NCBI RefSeq assembly: GCF_002775205.1
Contig: NC_036446.1
Location: forward strand, 13,020,565-13,084,564
Origin: Xiphophorus maculatus
Lineage: Eukaryota; Chordata; Actinopteri; Cyprinodontiformes; Poeciliidae
Length of the DNA: 64,000 nucleotides
Direction: 5' to 3'
Below are positions 12,063 through 22,400 of the stretch, one piece after another (the stretch's first letter is position 1; the number at the start of each line of letters is the position of its first letter). A program made the position numbers and the translations under genes. The notes under the pieces were generated by a model. The model did no database searches. It saw nothing but the letters and a program-made list of their open reading frames with translations, and was not told the DNA's origin.

Positions 12063-13764
12063 CATTATTAAGTCACGTTACAATGCAATCCATGGGCCCA
12101 AACAGCCTCCCTGTTGTCCTGACCTGTCACCCTGTGAAAACATTTGGTTCAATAAGAAATAAAAATAAAGCTGACCCTGAGGTGCCTAGACTCTGAAAAT
12201 CCCAAATGATGCAAGACTGGAAAACAGCATGCAGTCATAAATGATGCAAACCTGACAGTAAGGACTCAGGAAGATTGAAGCTGAGTGGACGCAAACTTCT
12301 TCTTAATGCCAGTCATTACTTTGACTGTCCTTGTGTGACCACAGGAATGAGTCTGTTTCTTGTGCCTTGGTTGCAGCATTGCTGACGCCCGTGCTGAGTG
12401 AGGGCAGCAGGGTTAGTGCAGTTTTTAGGAAGGACAGAAAAAGATTGTAAGTCTTGATGAAGGCCTTCAGTGTCTGAACTACAACCTGTTATTGTGGTCC
12501 AGCTTTCTATACGAGACCCGCTGGCGAGACAACACACAGAGTTATATGAACAACTCCGGGTCCAGTTTGGTCTCCTGCGGTTCAGCCCGACCCGCATTCA
12601 GGTTTAAGAGTCTGGAGACGGGAACAGATTCCTCTGCACACACAGCTGGACCTCTTTAGAGTTTGTCCATAGAAACAGCATAGAAAAGTAAGTAACATTT
12701 ATTTACATATCAGACATCTGCTTCAAAAAGACAAACATAAAAACAAGAATATAAAAACTGCTAGCCTGGTAAAAACCAGCCCCTTGCTCTATGCTAATTG
12801 CTTCGTACAGACATAGTTCTCATGTGACGTCACGCATTACGTGAACTTTGTAACTGACAACCGTAGCAGGAAGTTGCTATGGCAACAATAAAAAAGCCAC
12901 GAGCTCAGTACTAGTTCTGGCCTCCTCCCTTTCTAACTAATAAACAACATAAGTACAACTATTACTCCATTACAATTTTTGAGTACACTACCCGCCTGTG
13001 TAATACTAACAAAAATGTTAGTGATATTTACAGTAGCACTTACTGTCTGTCAAACTAGCAAAGATAGCTTAGCTAGCCTACATGTTACTACAAGCAACCA
13101 GAACCTTGTTATTCATGGGAAGAGTTTATAGGTCCTTTATATGTTTAAAACGATTGCTTCTTGGACTCTACTTGAGTTTTAAATTTTATCCAGTCGCTAA
13201 CGTTTGCCGTGACGTATGTGATGCACCAGTTCAACGGTATGCGTCTTACCGGAAATTGCCTGCGCTGTGAACAACCATAAGGTATGAGACTGACAGTGGT
13301 CCGTCCCGCCCCTTCCTGTTTGCTGCAGCGAGGTGTACTGGAGAGAGTAGTGTTGATCTGAACATGGCGATTGTTCGCGTTATTGTTTGGGGGCGTGGCC
13401 AACACAGACTGAACGGCTTTGTTTACTTCCTCTGGTGCTATTGCTAAAACTACAGACAGACTACAACTCTAAAACAGTGCAGAAAATTGACGTCATCGTT
13501 CACAACCTCTTCTGCTCGCTGAGTGGGCCGGTAGAAAATCTACCAGAGTGAATCCACTTCAATTTAAAAAAGCTAATTAAGTTAATAAAATGGTGCAGCC
13601 CAGTTAAAGGCCTGTGGGAATAACAATATCTTTAGCTGCTGGATGGTGGAGTTCCTGTAGCACAGGGACAGCAGTAGAGATTTCCAGAGCCTTAGGGCCA
13701 CAACCTGAAAAGCAAAATCTCCATGAGTTTTAAATTTACTCCATAGTCTCACTAAACACCTCTA
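12062..13764. other. Non-coding, likely includes a decayed DNA element
   Basis: No gene recognised. At 12761 the sequence 'ctagcctggtaaaaaccagc' resembles ends of common fish DNA transposons, and GC-richer DNA with CRE-like 'gtgacgtcacgc' follows at 12826-12837. A second end is not clear; 'gaaaatctaccagagtg' near 13534 is a weak candidate. A perfect X-box match (GTTGCTATGGCAAC) lies at 12873-12886. Confidence 0.4.
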
Positions 13765-14011
13765 AACTAGGTAAGTGGCATCAGCTAACTTGCTCACTCT
13801 TTGGTTACCTAGCAACAACTAACGTATTCACTCTTAGGTTACCTAGCAACTAGGGGTTGAACGACTACATATTTTTTAAGGTCGACTACATCATGATAAT
13901 AGTCGAGTCGATGTCGACTAGTCGCGGTGACGTCATAGTGACGTAAGCGCAAAAACCCTTCACAACTACTTGGAGGCTTTATTAGCTATTTTCACGGCAA
14001 ATATTGACACT

Positions 14012-14016
14012 CCCCC

Positions 14017-14047
<31 letters not shown>

Positions 14048-14056
14048 ACACACACA
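14012..14056. repeat. Poly-C followed by (CA)n
   Basis: 22 consecutive C residues, then about 11 CA units, inside the left part of the hAT element. Confidence 0.95.
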
Positions 14057-14665
14057 CTCTCCCCTTCTCCTGCTTTTACTAAGTCTATTATGGAGATTCT
14101 TCGTGAGCAGCGGGGAAAAGTTTGTTGCACAAAGTCGGGTCTGACTTTTTTTTTTCTAAACACCGGCTGATGCTGATGATCTCTGGATAGTTACTATAGG
14201 AGTCAAATTATCACACTGACTACATGGAGCTTTTGGAACATCACAAGCCAAACTTGTTATGAACGGATCCCGTTTGGTTACAGCTGAATTCAACGAAACC
14301 ACCTGCTTCTCCTCCGCCCGATGCGCGGCAGGAAGCTCTGCTGACTCAGCAGATTGAACGATTTAAGATATTTTCTAGTCAACGTCAACATGATAAAAGT
14401 CGAGTCAATGTCGAGTTGACTAGTTGTTGTGACGTCATAGCAACGCAAGACGCAAAGCTTTGGAGTAACGTAGAGGCTTTATTACCCGTTTTCACGGAAA
14501 AATACGGCATTTACACAGAACAGCAACAAGTGAAACAACAAAACATCGGGATAGTTTATGATAAATAATAAGTTGCTGGGAAACCAACATTCAAAAAGGA
14601 AACGCACATCTTTTAGATGGCATGTAAAAACAATAAAAAGAGGTGGCACGGGGGGTAAATAAAGT

Positions 14666-15145
14666 TCACTCGCTGTCAATATTCTCTTCGCTAAGAGTTG
14701 TTGGGGTTTTTTCTTGGTTGACATGTAGGAAAACAAGGGCATCAACATGAGCCGGATGAAGGCTTGCCCGCTTTCTCGTAATGGTATTCCCAGCGAGAGA
14801 GAAAATCCTCTCGCTGGGAGTGCTGGTTGCCGGAACAGCTAAATATTTTCTGCTGAGGTTTGCCAGACGGGGAAATCTGCCCTGGTTGCTGGCCCACCAC
14901 TGCAGCGGGTTCGCCATGGTGGGGATCTGCGGTAGCGAAAAAAAATCAAGGATTTCTTCGGCAGCAGTGGTGCTGTGTGCTGCTGATCCCCTGTAACTCT
15001 GGTAATGTGGCCCAAAAAGTTGCAAAAAATCTTCTTCACGTGTGACTTTTTTCCCGGTCACCGGCTCGCTCTGATCGGGCACGTCCTCCACCTCCTCCCC
15101 TTCCTCTCCTACAGCTATAAATAAAATAAATAACGCTAAGTTCAT
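14666..15145 (-). pseudogene. hAT transposase, C-terminal dimerisation domain only
   Basis: The last ~70 residues include NPLQWWASNQGRFPRLANLS, RKYLAVPATSTPSERIFSLAG and the LHPAHVDALVFLHVN block. Together these form the classic hAT C-terminal dimerisation region (W-W…FP.L…YL..PA.S.PSER.FS.AG…R..L.P…..L.FL). An acidic stretch (VGEEGEEVEDVPDQSE) precedes it. 'gctgtag|GAGAGG' at about 15111 looks like the acceptor of the last exon, so the first dozen codons are probably intronic. N-terminal and catalytic regions are absent from the 1.76 kb element, so it cannot encode a working enzyme. Confidence 0.85.
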
Positions 15146-16660
15146 AAATTTTCACTTCATTTGGACATTATAGACTAAAGTTATCGTAAACTGTTCAACC
15201 TAAATCAACAGCTGTCATTACCGCAGATCTTTATTTAATCAGCAACATAACATCATAATGTATTAGTTAGATCGTCGTGACAAAGACACTCACGAGCCGG
15301 CTAAGTGACATCCTTAGCGGGAAGGGGGCGAGTTTTAGACGGCTCGTGTTTTGTAGTGGACTGCAGCTGCAACTCCATCTCCTTTTAAAAACACTGTAAA
15401 ACCACAAATATGCATCCATCTACATATCATTTAAACTAATGTATTAACTTATTTTTCTTGTGTCTTGTGACCTATACTGTGCTGTCAGATCAGCACAGGC
15501 TGTAACCACCGGCAATCACATGACTGCGACTAGTCGACATGAAATGTAAAAACTCGCGAGACGTCCTAGAGTCGACTAGTCGACTAGTCGACTAATTGGT
15601 TCAACCCCTACTAGCAACAGCCTCATGAGTAACTTGTGCAGCAGCAGTTTAATTAAGGTTTTGACACAACTGCTTAAAAATAAAAGATAATGGCGTGGAA
15701 TGAAAACAGGATAAAACAGGAAATGTCACATCACTAGCTGGACAGTAATAAGATATTTAAAACAAAAAACAAATAAATAATTATCAATATTGACTGATAT
15801 GAAATCATTATATTGTGATACATTTTTCAGCCATATTGTCCAGCCCTACTTCTAACTGTATATACAGGGAGTCAGTCAAAGGAGACCAGAACAGGGCTGA
15901 TGCTGCCACAAGAAAAAAAGCGCAGACATTTTGAGACTAATCTTAGAAAAAAACAAGGAAATTTGAGTATGAAAAGTAAAAAATTTGATAGAAAAACTCA
16001 AGTTTCAAGATTAATCTGAAAAAAATTTCTTAAACAAACCTTGAAATTTTTGAGTTTCAAAAGTCAAACTCAGAAATGTTCTTGTTTTTTGTCTAGAAAA
16101 TCTCAGAGACTTTTTTTGGCAGATATTTACTCCAGTTTTCTCTCCAATGGTCCTTCCTTCTTACATAGAAAGGAGCAGAAACCTAGGCCAAAATATGTCT
16201 GTAGTTCTGTTTTAGGAAGAATCGGGACAAACAATGCCACTGAAACAACAAAATTGCTCATCCGTGCATTGAAAACCAACAAAGGAAGTGTAAAAGTGTG
16301 TAAAAGGAAATGTGTTGGGGTGTGTTGGGAGCCATTTTTAGATCCCAAGGACAGTGGATGCTTCCTGTTTGGCTTTCTATTGTTCCTGCAACGACAGCGA
16401 TCCTCAGGGAGCAGCGTTAGTGTATCCAACATCTCATGGTTTTATAATATAGTTTCATATCTGATGAAACAGGAAGTAGATATTTAGAGACTCATGATTT
16501 GTTTTTTTCATAATGGTTTGATGTGACTGGTTTGTTTCACAGCTGCTCTCTAACTGTGTGGAAACCTGCTGACTACACCCTTCATGCCACAGGCATACCT
16601 CTGCCCGCTTCATAGCGACATGTTGGCGTTTCATGGACGAACTAAATGATTTTTTTTATA

Positions 16661-16675
16661 CCGCCATCTGGTGAA
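16661..16675 (-). promoter_or_regulatory. CTCF-like motif
   Basis: The minus strand reads TCACCAGATGGCGG, close to the CTCF core CCA(G/C)(C/T)AG(A/G)(G/T)GGC. A second one lies 56 bp to the right in the same orientation. Confidence 0.5.
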
Positions 16676-16730
16676 CAATCTGGGTACAGCAGGCAATAGA
16701 GCGCAGAGTGGAGACGCTTAAGCCGGGGAT

Positions 16731-16743
16731 GCCCCCTGGTGGC
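16731..16743 (-). promoter_or_regulatory. CTCF-like motif
   Basis: The minus strand reads CGCCACCAGGGGGC, an excellent match to the CTCF core (CCACCAGGGGGC). Confidence 0.55.
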
Positions 16744-17101
16744 GGAAAAGGGACATAGTAACTCACCGGTGACTAAAGCAGCAGTAAAAATATATATTAA
16801 ATACAAGTAGATATGCATACACAGTAAAGGTACAACAAAAAATACAAATGACTAAAAATGGTCTATTTACTGTTATCTAGATGAATTTAGTGTTAATAGT
16901 ACAACTCTGACCGGACATTAGAAAAATTTTAATATTTGGTGAATTTTACTTCAGAAGTGAAGGGATTAAGACATCTCAATTGATTTTTCTCATGCAAGAA
17001 CAATTTTAGGACGTACTTACTTTAAAAAACTTTTTTGGGAACTATAATGAAAAATCCTCAGCAATGACTGATCTGTTGCATCCAATTAGCACATCGTTGA
17101 T

Positions 17102-17459
17102 TATACAGCTCTGGAAAATAGAGCCCACTGCACTGAGCTCCATTGAAAACCTCCTGGTTATTCCTCCAAATATTGGTTTCTGAACTCTTCCCCGAGTTAA
17201 AACATTAGTATTAAATGAACATGAACTTGTTTTCTTTGCATTATTTGAGGTCTGAAAGCTCTGCATCTTTTTCCTAATTTTTATCCACTTCTCACTTTCT
17301 GCAAATAAATTCTAAATTTTTGCTTGGAATTTCAGAGACATGTTAGTAGTTCATAGAATAAAGAACAATGTACATTTTACTCAAACATAAACCTATAAAG
17401 AGTAAAATTAGAGAAACTGATCTCTTTAAGTGGTCTCTTAATTTTTCCAGAGCTGTATA
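17102..17459. mobile_element. Tc1/mariner-type MITE
   Basis: The ends are perfect inverted repeats: 'tatacagctctggaaaa' at 17102-17118 and its complement at 17443-17459. This fits TA target duplication plus a 15-bp TIR, the Tc1/mariner signature. It is 358 bp long and non-coding. A second copy without intact ends lies at 42845-43240. Confidence 0.9.
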
Positions 17460-19406
17460 AAAGATACTCTGCTGCCAGGTAATGACACCATTAAAAATCA
17501 GTTTCTTTAGGAAAGCGAGTTGCAAGCATTTGAGACAAACTCGACCTCAAAATAAACTCGTAAACTGGTTACCTTTCTTTCAGTAATGAAAACGTGAAAC
17601 CCTTTTGAAATTTTGGACCTGCAATAATTCACACATTACAAGACATACATCCCATTTATTTTGTTGCTTTGTTTCATGCTTAATTTGTTGTGCAGAAAAA
17701 AATTCTCAATTAAACCTTTTGTGATTTTAGGTTTTAAAAAATGTGTTATTTTTTGTTCTGTGAGTTTGGACACCTGCAGCTCTAAAGCTTCAGACAGTGT
17801 GGAGCCAAAGGACCAAGAAGGAAAGATAACCATGACTGTCCTTATAGCAGATAAAAAGTTAGCTAAGTTTTACATTTTTTATCAACAGAAAACAGGTCTT
17901 GTCATCTGAAGTCTATGAGGTTTTAACTCTAATGAGAAATGAAGCAATTACTTTGTTAAGCCACGGTCTCTTTGCCTCCGTACATCTTATTTAAAACTAT
18001 ATTCATTTTATTTTCTACAAGAAACATCAACCAGCATTTTTAAGGCATTCATAAAACACACAAAGTAAATGTGATTATTTAAAAAAATTTATTTGTATGT
18101 ACTTACATACTGGTGTCAAAAGAGTATGCACCAAAATGTCACACTGACTCACAATTACAAAGAAAAAGCATTTCTTTCTTCGATTGCAAGTATTGAAAAA
18201 CCTATGTACAGAAAAAAGGTTACGCTGATGAGAGAGTACACTAGAAACTTACAGTCACATCAATTTAAATCAGACTTCTGAAAATTAAAATCTAAAGGAA
18301 AAATAATAACAGTTACAGCCTCGGTGCTCTGAACCTCAAAATGTTTCCATCTCAAAAAAATAACCTTGTGCTTTCTTTCTACAGTCCAGCAGGTTTTATC
18401 AAAGGTTTTATCAGAATGTGCTTGCGAAAAAGAAAATCCTTCTTTAAAATTCGCCACAGAACTGATTTCATCAAAAAAAATGAAAAAAATAATCTCTTTT
18501 TACTTAAAATACATGTCCTAAAGATTATCCTTAAAAGGTTTTACAGTGGGAACAAAGGAAGGTGCTGAAGACGAGCCGGTTTTTCTGCCGTGGAAATTTT
18601 ATGAGCTCCAAAAACAACAAAATTTTCCCCACATGAACATTTACAGGCTTTTCAACAACACAAACAAACCAGGAATGAGAAAAAGGCATTTTACAAGATC
18701 AGCAAGACAAAATAAAATTATTAGTGAATGATGGATGCTTAAATGGAAAGATAGATATACGAAGGACAAGAGCAAATAATCCATCCCTCTCTTTGTGATG
18801 AGCGAAACCAGAGCCACAAGTTGGGATTTTACGAGAGAGGAACCCGGAACACGGAACCGACACATTCAGACGGACACGGAACGACCCGAAGTCGGAACAT
18901 GGTGCGCTTCACTCACTGACAGCAGCTACAGGATACTCCGCACCACCTTCAGGGACACTGTGACGGTGCAGCGCCACAAAGAACGGCAGGTCCGACAGTA
19001 ACACACCAATCAGACGCAGGCGAGTCTGAACTAAACCGATCAGGGAAGCGACTGGAGCGTCGAGAAATAATCTTATTTCTGTGGACTGGTTCCTCTTTGC
19101 ACTGCAGCCTTCAGTTGAGAAATTAATGGAAACTGAAGCTACTTGAAGCAGGAAAGGTGAGTTGGCCAGAGAAAGAGTCTGAACTGATAAAACGAAACGG
19201 CTGCACTGCGAGTCGATGTGGAGATCCACCCAGAACAGAGCGTGAGTGATAAAAAACATAAGCACACGATCTCAGGGGAGCTGATGTTGCTCTCTGTGGC
19301 GTCGGGGAGGAAATCATGTCGGTGAGGTAAGGATTTCATTTTGTACAGAATGCGTCTGTGGTAGCGTGAGACCAGCGGCTCCCTCTGGGGGAGTTCCTCT
19401 CTTCCT
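17460..19406 (-). other. Probable PPM1G 3' UTR and downstream flank
   Basis: This region follows the PPM1G stop codon on the minus strand. Candidate poly(A) signals (AATAAA, minus strand) include 18088-18093, which would give a 3' UTR of about 1.3 kb, and a further one near 17655. The frames at 18795-19340 on either strand have no family resemblance. The choice of poly(A) site is inferred. Confidence 0.4.
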
Positions 19407-22400
19407 TTAGTCGCTTCTCGCCTTTTTGCTGTTGTTCCCGGCCTCCTCGCCGCCCTCCGGCAGCATCCTCTTCTTTGTGTTGTCCGACTGCGCCCTGAAC
19501 GTCACGATCATGCAGGTCATGTTGTCGCATCCCGTTCCGTCTCCAGACGTGTCCGGCGCCAAGCAGTGGTCCAGGAGCTGTTTGGGATTTAAATGAGCAA
19601 TGTGAAGAACCGGCCAGCACCAATAGTGAAACGCATCAACACCTTTGGACTGGAAGGAATAATTAAGGAAATTCACACAATGGAGAGACGGAGTTTTTCA
19701 TTAAATAATAATGGTAATAAAAACAAGGAATACTAGAAGAAATGCCAAATGACTGAACATTTTCATGATTTCTATACTTTTTTTCTATTTGTCTTTGAAT
19801 GTTCAATGTTTGCATAATTCAAAAACTGTAAAATTAAGAAACGTTTCAAAACAAAATGATATGTTTAAATTAATTACAAATATAAATACTCTGTCTGTTT
19901 GCTTCTGGAATGTGTGATGTGAGAGATGCTTGCAGGAAGACATCTAAACGTGTCAAATTGGGAGCTGATACCAGATGGTCTGCAGCAAGAGTGATGACTG
20001 ACGTGGCAGAATAAACGATGGACGATTAAGGGTCGAAGTTTATGAACCAGAGACAGAGGAACTGTACATGAGACCACGGATACAGAGGACACCTCATTGT
20101 TCTGTGGGTTCATCAGTTCCTGCATTGATTCTACAGAAGGAAGTAAACAAGAACTCTGAACTTTGCACTCTACATTACGGCAGCTTGTAGGTGCAACACA
20201 CCTGTGACTCAAGAGAACAGAAGAAGCAGCTATGCTATGTGATTAACTCAAGATAATTAAATAGGCTATGTAACTAGGACCGCCCTAAGGAAATAAAAAG
20301 AAAGGGTGCGGGAGGAGCTGCTTCAGAGCGGATAGGAGATTGTAACTGAAGCACGCTCCTGTCTGTTCTCCTTGCAAGTAAATCTAAAACTCACTTGTCT
20401 CTCTCTTCTTTTTCAGTTTGAGAATGCTGAGGTAGATGAACCCGACACAAAAACTAAGGCTTATTGAAGTAATCATTAACTAATTTAATAGTTGAATAAT
20501 TGTTAGATTAAATAGAAACTGAAAAGACTATTTGCTAAAAAATAACCCTGAGTAGTAATTAAGACGAAATAAAAAAGCAAACAAAAGAAAACATATATTA
20601 TACATTTAAGATTTTAAAAAATATCTTTGTAAATCTGTTCTACCCAAAGTGGCAAAACTTTAATTTCATCTGGTTAAATTTCTGTAAAAAAATAAAATAA
20701 AATAAAATAAACAGAGCGTCTTTTTAAAAATTAAAATCTAGAAATGATCAAACGTTCACTAAAAAAAATGCTCTGTTAATGCATTTTAGGCTATTAAACT
20801 TTTACATTCTTTAATATATTTTCTAAAAAGCGATGCAGGAAATAAATTGTTCTACAGAAAATTTCAAATCCTAGTTCTGGGAATTTTGAATCAATTCAAA
20901 ATGCTAAAAAAAAAAAAAGAAAACAGTCAACCCATTTTATCTGCTTATGATCCATCCATCCATTTTCTAACAACCTTGTCCCCATCAGGGTCGGGAGGTG
21001 ATGCTGCATATCTCCAGTTAACGTTCTGGGTGAGAGGTGGGGTAAATCCTGGACAGGTTGCCAGTCTGTCGCAGTCTGCTTATTATATTTTTAATAATTC
21101 TTTGACCCAAAACTGGTAATTTAAGCTACAGAATTTCAAGCACATACCTATTTTTGTTTGAGCATAAATTGATTGAATTTGATACAGTGTGGAACATTAA
21201 TTGTTTTAAATTAATGTTTCATTTGTTAACGCTGTCTTTTCATATAGGGTCACATAATTTAAACAGAATCTCAGCCTCAATAAAGACATTGGTTTGTGAT
21301 TTAAAAATTGTTTCTGAATTGAATCATTTTATTAGAGATGCAAATCTTTAAAGTGGTTAAATGAGAAATCGTGCCAATTTTTAAAAATCTAATTGATAAA
21401 ATAATCGTTGGTGAGAAGCTCTCACCTCTTCCACGATGGAGGACAGGGCTCGGGTTTTTCCGTCCTGGTCGGGTTTGATCCTCTCACTGATGAAGTCCAC
21501 CACCTCCTGACTGCTCAACACATTCCTGCAGTCATAGAAAACGCCCTTAAAGACGCTCCTCCAAGCAGGTTTTAACTATAAAACACATTTGTAACGTCTG
21601 ACGCACCAGATGCCGTCGCAGGCGATGACCATGAAGTCGTGCTCTTCGTTCAGTGTCAGAACTTTGACGTCGGGCATGGCAGAGATCATCTGGTCCTCTG
21701 GCGGCAGCGACTTGTTCCTCTTATAGAAGTGGTCGCCTGAAAGTCAACGTGAAGAATCCACATTGACCAACTCGCTTGTTTTAGGTGGCAAAAACAAGTT
21801 TGAGAAGAGTTGAATTAATTTCAGAGTTGAATCTAAAAGGTTCACACCGATGGCTCTGGAGAGGTTCAGTCCTCCGTTGACCCGTCCGTCCATGGTCACC
21901 TTCCCTCCAGCGTTCTTGATGCGCGTCAGCTCCACCTCGTCCTCTGGCTTGTGGTCGTAGGACATGTCCACTGCTTTGCCTGGAGACACACAGCTCTTTT
22001 TATTTCATACAAAGCAGCTGGAAGTCTTTAAAGGAGACCTATTATCCTTCCTTGAACAAGTTCAGTTTTCGTCTATGCAAAACATGTTCATTACATTTTT
22101 GCACAAAATTATTCTTAGATTATGAGATTTTATTCTGCTCAGTTCTGCCTGTGTGAAGCTCCTCTCAGATTGAGCTGTTTTAGGACGTCTTGTCACTTTA
22201 AATCCAAATAAGCTGCTGTTGGTCCCAACTCAATGTTTATACTAGAAGTCATTTCCATTTGCACATGAAAATGGCTTCAAAATGATGCTCAGCTATGCAA
22301 CCATACATCTCTGAAAGCAGAAGTGGAGCATCCTGCACAACCAACAAGAATGCAGCAAGTGATTTCTTGGTAAATCAACAAGAAAACGCTTGTCTTTTCC

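Larger units (their letters stand above)
13851..15610. mobile_element. hAT transposon with perfect 8-bp TSD and duplicated left end
   Basis: The terminal repeats are 'taggggttgaac' at 13851 and its complement ending at 15610. The target duplication 'ctagcaac' is identical at 13843-13850 and 15611-15618. Subterminal DNA is rich in 'gtcgactagtcgac'. The left terminus is partly repeated inside at about 14352-14505 ('ttgaacgattt..gtcgagtcaatgtcgag..gtgacgtcata..gaggctttatta..ttttcacgg'), giving two left ends and one right end. The minus strand encodes the C-terminal part of a transposase (14666-15145). A poly-C/(CA)n tract sits at 14012-14056. Confidence 0.93.
13765..15848 (-). repeat. Family G copy 2, reversed and split by a hAT element
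   Basis: Read on the minus strand, it starts at 15848 ('tagggctggacaatatggc') and continues to 15619. It is then interrupted by the hAT at 13851-15610 and resumes leftwards through '..ggttacctagcaac..' to about 13765. It matches copy 1 at 7910-8230. Two X-box matches lie at 13804-13816 and 13838-13850. Confidence 0.75.
15849..17101. other. Non-coding; degenerate repeat and two CTCF-like motifs
   Basis: 15900-16110 contains repeated 'gaaaaatttcttaaac/agaaaatctcagag' phrases, also found at 31200-31510. Two CTCF-like sites on the minus strand lie at 16661-16675 and 16731-16743. The 148-codon frame at 16041-16487 has no family resemblance. Confidence 0.5.

Noticed and set aside
12316..12597. 93-codon minus-strand frame
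   Set aside because: No protein family resemblance and no exon signals of note.
16041..16487. 148-codon plus-strand frame
   Set aside because: No family resemblance, overlaps a degenerate repeat, no splice or promoter context.
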